Both the position numbers and the translations under genes were made by a program. DNA of 43,108 bases from Candidatus Geothermarchaeota archaeon (GTDB lineage Archaea > Thermoproteota > Nitrososphaeria > Geothermarchaeales > JDFR-13): contig WAJV01000060.1 of assembly GCA_015523725.1 (NCBI GenBank), forward strand, positions 1 to 43,108, written 5' to 3'. Positions 12,688-21,664 of this stretch are shown one piece after another. The notes beneath the pieces were generated by a model that saw only the letters and a program-made list of their open reading frames with translations, did no database searches and was not told where the DNA came from. The stretch's first letter is position 1, and each line of letters starts with the position of its first letter.

Positions 12688-13317
12688 TTATTCCATAGAT
12701 ATCTTATATTTCATTTCATTTGCTTTGATATGTGCTAGTCTCGTAGGTTCGGGGATACTGTTTCTCAGGACATGCTTAACTATTTCTATGGCTGATTCTA
12801 ATGATACTCTATGCCCTATTGATATGTATAGTTTCGGGGAGAATTTATACCCCACCCTCTTATTGTTGACGTGAATATAGCCGTCTTTATCGACCTTACC
12901 GACTAGAGGTGACTTTGCAACTCCTATTGTGGGTAGGTTTAGTACTACTCCTAGGTGAGTAGCGGCTCCGAATCCTCTTGGATGTATTAATCCATGTGAA
13001 TCGACTAGAGTTATGTCGGGCTTTATTTTTAGTTTTAGAAGAGCTCCGGCCATGGGCCATATTTCCCTAAATGCTAGGTATGTTGGTATATATGGTACTT
13101 TTGATTCAACTATATATACTGAATAGGTTAGGGGCTCTACTTTATCATAGTCTAGAATATATGCAACCCCTATTGCATATTTTTTCCTATAAGCTACATC
13201 CACTCCAGCTATATATTTAATTGGTTTGTTAAACATGTCTTTGGTTATAACTAGTTCAGATAATTTTCTTTGAAGGTATGCGGCTTTTTTGAGATTTAAT
13301 CGAACCATGTTTATCAA
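12688..13317 (-). CDS. nfi: Endonuclease V
   Basis: YIAGVDVAY, PYIPTYLAFREIWP, TLVDSHGLIHPRGFGAATHLGVVLNLPTIGVAKSPLVG; catalytic acidic residues present. Likely start at the second Met (13308). Confidence 0.94.
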   Translation of the reverse strand: MINMVRLNLKKAAYLQRKLSELVITKDMFNKPIKYIAGVDVAYRKKYAIGVAYILDYDKVEPLTYSVYIVESKVPYIPTYLAFREIWPMAGALLKLKIKPDITLVDSHGLIHPRGFGAATHLGVVLNLPTIGVAKSPLVGKVDKDGYIHVNNKRVGYKFSPKLYISIGHRVSLESAIEIVKHVLRNSIPEPTRLAHIKANEMKYKISME

Positions 13318-13390
13318 GAAAATATTGTCGATGTTTAGAATATAACTTATCTAGAATAAATATTTTATTGAGTTTGTATCGATTTGATGT

Positions 13391-14119
13391 TTGAGTGTGG
13401 TGATGACTTTGATTAGGGTTAGGGTTTATGGCTCGCTGAGGGATTTGGTTGGGAAGCCTTACATCGATATAGATTTAACAGAGGCTGATTTAAGAGAATT
13501 GTTTAATTATATAAAATTAAGGGATGGTGGCTCGTTAGCCGATTATATATCGGATGGTGGAGATATAAAGAGGCCATATAGGGTTTTTATTAATGGTAGA
13601 CGAATTCCAAATGAGGATGGATTGATGGTTAGAGTCAAGGACGGTGATGAGGTTGTACTGACACCCCCTGTATCGGCTGGGGGTGGTATGGTAGATATAT
13701 CTGGTAAAGAGATTATATATAGAGAAGCTATGGCTCGTGGAAGGATTAGACTTAGACGAGATACTATTAAATTAATTAGGGAGAAAAGGGTTGAAAAGGG
13801 AGATGTGTATGAGGCTGCTAAGATTGCATGTATTAATTCTGTAAAATCGACCCCCAATATATTGCCTTATTGTCATCCCATTAATATCACACACATAGGT
13901 TTTGACATGGATATAGAGGATGAATATGTGGAGGTGTCGGTTACAGTCAAGGCGTTTGAGCGAACTGGTGTGGAGATGGAGGCTCTCACTGGGGTGGCGG
14001 CCGCATTATTAACTATATGGGATATGGTTAAGAAATATGAGAAGGACGAGTCTGGTAACTATCCATATACGGTGATTAAAGATATCTTTGTTGTTAGAAA
14101 AATTAAGGGTGGTCACTAG
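13391..14119 (+). CDS. MoaD-MoaC fusion (molybdopterin synthase small subunit + cyclic pyranopterin monophosphate synthase)
   Basis: Residues ~5-98 are MoaD/ThiS-like ending DGDEVVLTPPVSAGGG; residues 100-242 are MoaC (MVDISGKEIIYREAMARGRI...NSVKSTPNILPYCHPI...TGVEMEALTGVAAALLTIWDMVKKYEKDE). No stop codon between them. Confidence 0.92.
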   Translation: MSVVMTLIRVRVYGSLRDLVGKPYIDIDLTEADLRELFNYIKLRDGGSLADYISDGGDIKRPYRVFINGRRIPNEDGLMVRVKDGDEVVLTPPVSAGGGMVDISGKEIIYREAMARGRIRLRRDTIKLIREKRVEKGDVYEAAKIACINSVKSTPNILPYCHPINITHIGFDMDIEDEYVEVSVTVKAFERTGVEMEALTGVAAALLTIWDMVKKYEKDESGNYPYTVIKDIFVVRKIKGGH

Positions 14120-14121
14120 GT

Positions 14122-14646
14122 ATGCCTCATGAGGAGGCTAATATTGGGTATACGCCGAAAGTAGGTGTTGTGACAATTAGTGAGAGCAGATATATTAAGT
14201 ATATGCGGAATCTGCAATATAGCGATCCTTCGGGGGATCTGGCTGAAAGAATACTTCGGAATGCTGGATTTAAGGATATAGTTAGGGAGTTGGTTGGGGA
14301 TAAAGACTGGTTGATCATCAACACCGTTAAAAAATTGGTTAGGCGAGGTTGCGAGTTGATATTCTTGATAGGGGGAACTGGTGTATCGAAGGGAGACGTG
14401 ACCAAAGATGCATTGGAGTGTATGTTGGATAAGAAGCTTGATCTCTATCCTGTAGCATATACATTGGAGTCTTATGGTGATGTTGGGAGTAGGGTGTTAT
14501 CGAGCAGACCTGTAGCGGGTTTCTATGGTGATATTTTAGTAATATCTATGCCTGGGAATCCGGATGCGGTGGAAACTGTTTTAAAGAATGTTCTAAAAAA
14601 TGAGTATATTCATTTATTATGGTTAAATAAATTTGGTAGAATCTAG
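14122..14646 (+). CDS. MoaB/Mog-family molybdopterin adenylyltransferase-like protein
   Basis: KVGVVTISESRY...LIFLIGGTGVSKGDVTKDALE...SMPGNPDAVETVLKNVL; 2 nt after moaD-moaC stop. Confidence 0.9.
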   Translation: MPHEEANIGYTPKVGVVTISESRYIKYMRNLQYSDPSGDLAERILRNAGFKDIVRELVGDKDWLIINTVKKLVRRGCELIFLIGGTGVSKGDVTKDALECMLDKKLDLYPVAYTLESYGDVGSRVLSSRPVAGFYGDILVISMPGNPDAVETVLKNVLKNEYIHLLWLNKFGRI

Positions 14647-14702
14647 ACATATATTTAATTAAATATTCTATCCACACTAGTAATTATTTTATTGAGGTTG
14701 TT

Positions 14703-16565
14703 TTGGTGTTTAATATGGTGCCCGGATATGCTGGTAGACTTCTCCATATTGACCTAACTAAGAATATTGTTAAGAAGATCCGCTTGAAGAAATCCTTTAT
14801 TAAAGAATATATAGGTGGAAAAGGATTTGGAGCTAGGCTTATGTATGACATGGTTCCGCCGAGAATTGATCCATTGAGTCCTGTGAATCCATTAATTTTT
14901 TTAACTGGTCCTGTGACAGCTACGGGGGCGCCTGCTTCGGCTAGGGATGTTGTAGTCACTAAGAGCCCTAAGACAGGCACCTTCCTTGACTCCAACTCTG
15001 GAGGTTATTGGGGGTGTTGGCTAAAGATAGCTGGTTATGATGGCCTGATAATTACAGGGAGGGCGTCTAAACTTAGTTATATTTATATAAATGATGGGAG
15101 TGTTGAGTTGAGGGATGCGAGTGGATATGCTGGATATGGTGTATATGCGACTACCAAAGGTTTGATTAAGGAGGTAGGTGACAATAATGCCAAGGTAGCG
15201 GCCATTGGACCCGCGGGGGAGAATCTCGTTAAATTGGCTGGAATAGTTAATGACCTTCATCATGTACATGCTAGGGGCGGGCCTGGAGCCGTCATGGGTA
15301 GTAAGAATCTTAAAGCCATTGTAATATCTGCAGATCACAGGAATCCTAAATTTGATTTAGCTGATAGAGACGGATTCAATAAGTATAACCTGAAGATCAT
15401 TAGGGAGGTTGTGAGGGGGCCACCTGAAGAGTGGGCTAGAACTGATGGAACACCGATTATAGTTAGATGGAGTAATGATGTAGGTGTATTACCTACGAGG
15501 AATTTTCAAGTGGGTGTATTTGAATATGTGGATAATATAGATGCGGAGGTTATGCGTAGTTTTAGAACTTCGAAGGGGGCTTGTTACCGATGCTCCATAG
15601 CCTGCAGGAATTTAACTAGACTTAAGGATGATAAATGGGGTGAGATTGAACTAGATGGACCGGAATATGAGACGATAGCGATGGGTGGCTCAAATACTGG
15701 TGTAGGTGATTTTAAAGCGATTATTGCATGGAATAATTTGGTTGACGACCTTGGTATGGATACGATATCATTAGGTAATGTTACTGCATTGGCTATGGAG
15801 GCTTATGAAAAAGGCTATATAGATAAAAATATTACCAATGGATTGGAATTGGGTTTTGGGAATATAGATGCCCAGATGGAATTGGCAAGGATGATTGCAT
15901 ATAGGAAGGGTATAGGGGATATATTGGCAGAGGGAGCTAGAGAGTTCGTTATGTGGCTCGGGGGAGATGCATATAAAATGGCTTTGGAGACTAAAGGCTT
16001 GGAATATCCTGCTTATGACCCTAGGGGTAGTGTTGGGATGGCATTGGCATACGCTACGTCTGATAGGGGAGCCTGTCATTTAAGGGCGTGGCCCATTGCT
16101 GAAGAGGCTTTTGGTGATATGGATCCATTCACCCCGGAGGGTAAGGCAGAATTGGTGATTAACATGCAGGACTTAAATGCAGTTAAGTGGAGTATGATTT
16201 TCTGTGATTTCTTGGATGCAGATTATGAAATGATAGCTAATTACTTCAATTATGTAACTGGTTTAAATTATAGTGCTGATACTATGAGGTTAATAGGTGA
16301 GAGGATAAACAATTTGATTAGGCTCTTTAATGTGAGGGAGGGTTTCAGCCGCAAAGATGACTACATACCTTACAGGATAGCTCATGAAAAGATGCCTAGG
16401 GGACCAAACAAGGGATTCAGTGTCAAGCCTGAGATTTTCAATAAGATGTTAGATGATTATTATGAATTGAGAGGCTGGAACCGAGATGGTGTTCCGAAGA
16501 AGGGTAAGCTACGACGTTTAGGATTATATAAAGACTTTTTCAAGACTAATATACACTCAATGTAG
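14703..16565 (+). CDS. AOR-family (tungsto)pterin oxidoreductase, aldehyde:ferredoxin oxidoreductase-like
   Basis: 620 aa; YAGRLLHIDLTKN, GKGFGARLMYD, TGPVTATGAPASARDVVVTKSPKTGTFLDSNSGGYWG, CYRCSIAC, DRGACHLRAWP, late Cys in SMIFCDF. Start may be ATG 14715. Confidence 0.95.
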   Translation: MVFNMVPGYAGRLLHIDLTKNIVKKIRLKKSFIKEYIGGKGFGARLMYDMVPPRIDPLSPVNPLIFLTGPVTATGAPASARDVVVTKSPKTGTFLDSNSGGYWGCWLKIAGYDGLIITGRASKLSYIYINDGSVELRDASGYAGYGVYATTKGLIKEVGDNNAKVAAIGPAGENLVKLAGIVNDLHHVHARGGPGAVMGSKNLKAIVISADHRNPKFDLADRDGFNKYNLKIIREVVRGPPEEWARTDGTPIIVRWSNDVGVLPTRNFQVGVFEYVDNIDAEVMRSFRTSKGACYRCSIACRNLTRLKDDKWGEIELDGPEYETIAMGGSNTGVGDFKAIIAWNNLVDDLGMDTISLGNVTALAMEAYEKGYIDKNITNGLELGFGNIDAQMELARMIAYRKGIGDILAEGAREFVMWLGGDAYKMALETKGLEYPAYDPRGSVGMALAYATSDRGACHLRAWPIAEEAFGDMDPFTPEGKAELVINMQDLNAVKWSMIFCDFLDADYEMIANYFNYVTGLNYSADTMRLIGERINNLIRLFNVREGFSRKDDYIPYRIAHEKMPRGPNKGFSVKPEIFNKMLDDYYELRGWNRDGVPKKGKLRRLGLYKDFFKTNIHSM

Positions 16566-16622
16566 AATTAGTAAATAATTCCACTATTTATTCCTTTTAT
16601 CTATTATATTGGGTGGTAAGTA

Positions 16623-17777
16623 TTGAAGGTAATGGTTATTGGAGTTGGTAATGTAGGTAGAGTGATTATCAAAGATTTGTTGAGTTATGGAGATAAGATT
16701 GATAATGTATTAGCTGTCGATTATAGATATGATGTATTGGATAAATTGGCTAAAGAGATTAATGATTCGAGGCTCGATATTGCTAGGGGGGATATTAGGG
16801 ATATAGATACTATGTCTGAATTAATGAAGAGGGTTGATGTAGTGGTAAATAGTTCTTGGTATGAATATAATTTATATGCAATAAAGGCCGCTATAAAGGC
16901 AAAGAGAGATTTGGCTGATCTTGGCGGGCTATATTGGATGACTAGAAAAGAGCTTGAGATGGATGAGGAGGTTAGGGGAGCCGGGATCACTGTATTAATC
17001 GGCGTGGGCGATGATCCAGGTACATCTAATGTATTAATAGCATATGGAGCATCTAAATTGGATGAAGTTGATGAAATTCACATAAGGTGGGGTAGTCACT
17101 CCGAAACGGAGGCCACACCCTTCGGTTTCAGTGTATTGACTGTCTTGGATGAAGCCACGATGCCCGCTGTCTTATATCTCAATGGTAAGTTAGTAGAAGC
17201 ACCTCCACTCAGTTACCCCGAGATCACCTATTTCCCGGATCCAATTTCATACAAAAAGACTTATGCAATTATTCATAGTGAGCTTGCAACTATACCTTAT
17301 ACGATCAAAGGTGTTAAAACAGTTACATATAAAGATACGTGGGATGATGATTTCTTACCCATTATCAATTTTATGAAGAAAATAGGCTTGACTTCAAGAG
17401 AGCCAGTTAAGATTAATGATTTTGAAATATCGCCACAGAAATTCTTAGCATCACTGACAAAGCCAGGTGAGCCTAAAGATATAATTGGATGCCTTAAGGT
17501 TGAGTTGAAGGGATATAAAGACGGTGTAGAGACTATAATACGTTACTATTTGGGTCCAGTCGGATATCATGAGGAGTGGGGAGCCGGTGTTACAGCTTAT
17601 ACTACTGGCGTGGGTGCTAGTATAGGCGTACAGATTCTAGGGAGCGGCGGTGTAAGTAGTAAAGGAGTTGTTCCCCCTGAGTTAATAGATGAGCCTAGTT
17701 TATGGCTTAAGAACCTGGCGAAGCGGGGAATACCGGTTAAGGAGGAGGTAGTTAAGATCGGTGAAGTGATGATGTAG
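16623..17777 (+). CDS. Saccharopine dehydrogenase-like / L-lysine dehydrogenase-like oxidoreductase
   Basis: N-terminal Rossmann KVMVIGVGNVGRVIIKDLLSYG, VVVNSSWYEYNLYAIKAAIKAKRDLADLGGLYWMTRKELEMDEEVRGAGITVLIGVGDDPGTSNVL. TTG start. Confidence 0.85.
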   Translation: MKVMVIGVGNVGRVIIKDLLSYGDKIDNVLAVDYRYDVLDKLAKEINDSRLDIARGDIRDIDTMSELMKRVDVVVNSSWYEYNLYAIKAAIKAKRDLADLGGLYWMTRKELEMDEEVRGAGITVLIGVGDDPGTSNVLIAYGASKLDEVDEIHIRWGSHSETEATPFGFSVLTVLDEATMPAVLYLNGKLVEAPPLSYPEITYFPDPISYKKTYAIIHSELATIPYTIKGVKTVTYKDTWDDDFLPIINFMKKIGLTSREPVKINDFEISPQKFLASLTKPGEPKDIIGCLKVELKGYKDGVETIIRYYLGPVGYHEEWGAGVTAYTTGVGASIGVQILGSGGVSSKGVVPPELIDEPSLWLKNLAKRGIPVKEEVVKIGEVMM

Positions 17778-18052
17778 TATTAAATAAGAATGCTATGCGA
17801 AAATAAGGTTAGTGATATAATTAATGTTCAAATTTTTATCTATTAGATAAAATATCTTCCTTTATTAATCATTAATATTTAAAACAAATAATCTAAATAT
17901 ATAAGATTATTAACCCCCTCACTAGAATATATTATTGTATTTTTGGGGTGCTTTTAAGCCTTGTGCGATGAGGACGAATCGTCTGATATGATATTCAGTT
18001 ATATGATTTGGTGTATGGCTTCTTCTATCTATAACTCCTATTTATTTGAGGC

Positions 18053-19474
18053 TTGAGTATTATGTTTGAGGCATATTTGGTTGATTGGGAGGATTTCGGT
18101 CCAGAGGTTGTTAGTGAGGTTAGAAAGTACCTGGAGCGGACGCCTAGGAGTAGAGAAATCTTCGAAAATGTCTCAGAATATATTCCTCTGGGTGTAAATA
18201 GCAATCAAAGGTTCTATTCACCATATCCAATTTATTTCAGGGAGGCTAAAGGATCACGTATATGGGATGTTGATGGAAATGAGTATATTGATTTCAATAT
18301 GGGGTATGGTGCATTAATTACTGGTCATGCTCATCCAAAGCTCGTCGAGGCTTGGAGGGAGCAAGTTTCTAAGGGGATTCTTTATACTTATCCATTCGAA
18401 CTATTGGAGGAACTAAGTGATTTGATACCAGAGCTATTTGATATAGATATGTTTAGATTCAGTAATAGTGGTAGCGAAGCTATAATGTACGCCTGCAGAT
18501 TGGCTAGAGCATACACGGGGAGAGATGTTATCATTAAGATAGAGGGTAGTTACCATGGTACTTATGATTATGTCTTGGTAAGCAGTTGGCCGACTAGGGG
18601 GTTGGCTGGGCCTAGGAGGATGCCCGTTAGTGTATTAGATTCCCTTGGGTTGCCTGAGAATACTGAAGATTTGGTTAGAGTAGTTCCTTATAATGATGTT
18701 GAACCACTTATCGAGTTGTTGGAGGAGGAGGGTGATGAGATTGCTGGTCTTGTTGTTGAGCCCATTATGATGAATGCTGGAATAATTTACCCTGAGAAAG
18801 GTTATTTAGAGAGATTGCGGGAATTAACACGTGAGTATGATATAGTATTAATTTTTGATGAGGTCAAGACCGGTATGAGGGCCTTCCCAGGTACTGCAGC
18901 CCAGATGTTTGGTGTCGAGCCTGACCTAATAACCTTAGCCAAAGCAATTGGTGGCGGCGCAACTATTAGTTTGATTGGGGGAGATGAGGATATCATGAGT
19001 CTAATCGCTCCCTCTGAAGCTCCACGTTATCAAGGTGTCATCCATGCTGGTACCTATAACGCGAATCCATTTGCCTTAACTAGTGTATATGTAACCTTAA
19101 CAGAGATCTTGACTAAGGATGAGTATCCTAGAATAATTAAGTTAAATGAAGAGATTAAGAAGAGTTATGAGGAGGCTTTCGATAAATATGGTGTCGATGC
19201 CTATGTAGAATTATTTGGTGTCAGTGGAGCTATTATGTATAGTAAGGAGAAGATCAGGAATTTCAGACAGGTTTTAAATAGTAGATTAGAATTATGGTAT
19301 CCACTTTATTTCAGGATGCTTAATAATGGAGTGATACCTAATGCAACTGGGCCAGAGGAGATGTGGACACTGAGTGTACAGCATTCGGAGGAGGATGTGG
19401 AGAATTATATTGAAAATATAGATAAAGCTGTAAAACTCATGTCGATATCTGATCAGTATTTAAGAGAAGAATAA
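18053..19474 (+). CDS. Class III aminotransferase, glutamate-1-semialdehyde aminomutase-like
   Basis: PLGVNSNQRFYSPYPIYFREAKGSRIWDVDGNEYIDFNMGYGALITGHAHP, FSNSGSEAIMYACRLARAYTGRDVIIKIEGSYHG, IFDEVKTGMR, LAKAIGGG (PLP lysine). Confidence 0.9.
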   Translation: MSIMFEAYLVDWEDFGPEVVSEVRKYLERTPRSREIFENVSEYIPLGVNSNQRFYSPYPIYFREAKGSRIWDVDGNEYIDFNMGYGALITGHAHPKLVEAWREQVSKGILYTYPFELLEELSDLIPELFDIDMFRFSNSGSEAIMYACRLARAYTGRDVIIKIEGSYHGTYDYVLVSSWPTRGLAGPRRMPVSVLDSLGLPENTEDLVRVVPYNDVEPLIELLEEEGDEIAGLVVEPIMMNAGIIYPEKGYLERLRELTREYDIVLIFDEVKTGMRAFPGTAAQMFGVEPDLITLAKAIGGGATISLIGGDEDIMSLIAPSEAPRYQGVIHAGTYNANPFALTSVYVTLTEILTKDEYPRIIKLNEEIKKSYEEAFDKYGVDAYVELFGVSGAIMYSKEKIRNFRQVLNSRLELWYPLYFRMLNNGVIPNATGPEEMWTLSVQHSEEDVENYIENIDKAVKLMSISDQYLREE

Positions 19475-19562
19475 TATCCAGTTTACGTAAATATTTCTTG
19501 TATATCTCTGAATATATTCATTAAATTACTTTATTTAGAAAAGTATATTATTGAGAAAGTAA

Positions 19563-19598
19563 CTACATGTAGTAGTAAGTCAGTGTACATTGCTGACT
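19563..19598. repeat. CTACATGTAG palindrome followed by AGTCAG-9nt-CTGACT hairpin just upstream of the ClC start
   Basis: Palindrome 19563-19572; inverted repeat arms 19578-19583 and 19593-19598; ATG at 19618. Confidence 0.5.
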
Positions 19599-19617
19599 CT
19601 TTACGAGGTGTACAATA

Positions 19618-21474
19618 ATGTCAGCGTTGAGGAATATTAAGGAGCGAATGAAATGGGTTATTGGTAAGGGTTATAGGGAGCTAATGTTCATATCTCTTGT
19701 AATTGGGATTGCATCTGGTGTGGGTTCAATTATTTTTATAGAATTATTGAAGTGGTTACAAACAATATTCTATAATAATCTAGTTGGATTTAATATTCCT
19801 TCAGCTGAAAAATTTGTCAATACTTCACTCTCGATAACACGTCCATACATAATTCCTTTAGCTGTAGCCATAGGAGCGTTAGTTTCCGGTTTCCTCGTAT
19901 ATACTTTTGCTCCAGAAGCGGAGGGGCACGGTACTGATGCCGCTATAGCTGCCTTCCATAGGTTTGCGGGACGGGTTAGGAGAAGAGTACCGTTCATTAA
20001 AATGGTTTCATCAGTTTTTACGATTAGTAGCGGGGGTAGTGCAGGTAGAGAGGGTCCTATGGCTCAGATTGGGGCGGGCATTGGCTCTTATTTTGCCGAT
20101 TTGCTTAAAGTAAATCCCTATTATAGGCGGTTAGCGGTTGTAGTTGGCATTGGCGCGGGTATAGGTACTATATTTAAGGCTCCTTTGGGTGGCGCAATTT
20201 TTGGTATAGAGGTTTTGTATAAACGTGATTTTGAGGCTGAAGCACTTTTACCGGCATTTATAGCTTCCGTAATTGGGTACTCGATTTTTGGTGCATATTC
20301 TGGATATAAACCGATTTTTGATATACCTGTAGTAGCCTTTTCACATCCTAATGAACTAATTTTCTATTCTATATTGGGAGTTTTGACTGCATTGTTTGGA
20401 GTTATTTATGTGAAGCTATTCTATTCCTTTAGAGATATATTTAAGGGTTTTTCGATTCCTAATGTGTTTAAACCTGTTTTTGGAGGGATTTTAGTTGGGT
20501 TACTGGGTATAATGGCTCCTGAAGTATTGGGGACTGGATATGGTTGGATACCCTACTATACTAGAGGGAGTTTTCCAATATATGATGTTTTTAGTGGGAG
20601 ATGGGTTACTATAGATAATTGGGTGTTACTGTCTCTGTTATTGTTTATTCTCGCATTTCTCAAGATTCTTGCGACTTCATTGACTATTGGTAGTGGAGGT
20701 AGTGGTGGAGTATTTGCACCTGGGCTAGGGATCGGTGCCTTTGTGGGCGCTGCATCGAGCATCATATTTATACATTTATTCCCTGGATTTGTTACTAATC
20801 CTGATTCATTCTTAACGTCTTCTATAGTTATAGGGATGATGTCTTTATTTGCTGGTGTTTCTAAGGCCCCTGTAGCTGTATTAATAATGGTTAGTGAGAT
20901 GACTGGTAGTTATGAACTAATTGCTCCGTCTATGTTATCGATAGCCATATCATATTTACTCAGTGGTGAATATACGATTTATGATGAGCAGGTTGAGGAT
21001 AGACCTCATTCACCTGCACATATCAGGGATTATCACAAGATGATACTTGAGGAGATTCATGTAAAAGATGTTGTAAATTCTAGATATCCCTTTTTAACTC
21101 CAGATGTTAGCGTGAGTCGGGCTCTTTCAACTATGTTGAAGAGAGGAATTAGAGTTCTCCCTGTAGTCTCTGATAATAAGTTTATTGGCGTCGTCTCTTT
21201 CGATAAGTTGAAAAACATATCTAAAGATAAAAGAAAGTCTATGAGTGTCTCAGAGGTTATTGATAAACGGGTTCCTGTATGCTATCCTGAAGAGACTTTG
21301 TTTGAGATATTAAGAAAGATGACGAAGTATAAATTGAATGCACTACCCGTGATTCAGAATGAATTTACGAAAAAGTATTTAGGTATGATTACAAAGAATG
21401 ATGTAACTGAAGCCCATGACCAAATGATTAGGTTCCTAATAGGTGAGGAGGGAATTGAGGAGACTCTGGGCTGA
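19618..21474 (+). CDS. ClC-family chloride channel/transporter with C-terminal CBS pair
   Basis: SSGGSAGREGPMAQIGAGIGS, FKAPLGGAIFGIEVLYKRDFEAEALLPAF, GSGGSGGVFAPGLGIGAFVG, then two CBS-like repeats to the C-terminus. Confidence 0.94.
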   Translation: MSALRNIKERMKWVIGKGYRELMFISLVIGIASGVGSIIFIELLKWLQTIFYNNLVGFNIPSAEKFVNTSLSITRPYIIPLAVAIGALVSGFLVYTFAPEAEGHGTDAAIAAFHRFAGRVRRRVPFIKMVSSVFTISSGGSAGREGPMAQIGAGIGSYFADLLKVNPYYRRLAVVVGIGAGIGTIFKAPLGGAIFGIEVLYKRDFEAEALLPAFIASVIGYSIFGAYSGYKPIFDIPVVAFSHPNELIFYSILGVLTALFGVIYVKLFYSFRDIFKGFSIPNVFKPVFGGILVGLLGIMAPEVLGTGYGWIPYYTRGSFPIYDVFSGRWVTIDNWVLLSLLLFILAFLKILATSLTIGSGGSGGVFAPGLGIGAFVGAASSIIFIHLFPGFVTNPDSFLTSSIVIGMMSLFAGVSKAPVAVLIMVSEMTGSYELIAPSMLSIAISYLLSGEYTIYDEQVEDRPHSPAHIRDYHKMILEEIHVKDVVNSRYPFLTPDVSVSRALSTMLKRGIRVLPVVSDNKFIGVVSFDKLKNISKDKRKSMSVSEVIDKRVPVCYPEETLFEILRKMTKYKLNALPVIQNEFTKKYLGMITKNDVTEAHDQMIRFLIGEEGIEETLG

Positions 21475-21575
21475 CTATTGGATAGCTAAGAGTTTTATTG
21501 TAGAATTAGCATAGTATTTTTAATCACGGTTGTCAAAAAATTTATTTTTACATATGCACTATAATTATAAAATTT

Positions 21576-21622
21576 GGGTTATATAGGTATAGTTTATATG
21601 CCGATATAATCCTATATAGCCC
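21576..21622. repeat. 12-bp-arm inverted repeat upstream of inositol-1-phosphate synthase
   Basis: GGGTTATATAGG (21576-21587) and CCTATATAGCCC (21611-21622), one G.U/mismatch; spacer 23 nt. Confidence 0.6.
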
Positions 21623-21664
21623 CTAATATTAGATTTACCCATTTCTCGAGTTGGGTTTTGGGGG

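Noticed and set aside
15021-15338. Minus-strand 105-aa ORF inside AOR
   Set aside because: Antisense shadow ORF with no family resemblance.
17822-17832. T-loop-like gttcaaat, possible tRNA
   Set aside because: No acceptor, D or anticodon stems around it; the region is simply AT-rich. No tRNA was found anywhere in the window.
17965-17990. Hammerhead-like core (GATGAG...CGAA)
   Set aside because: Stem II is missing (only two bases between GATGAG and CGAA), and no closing stems I/III were found.
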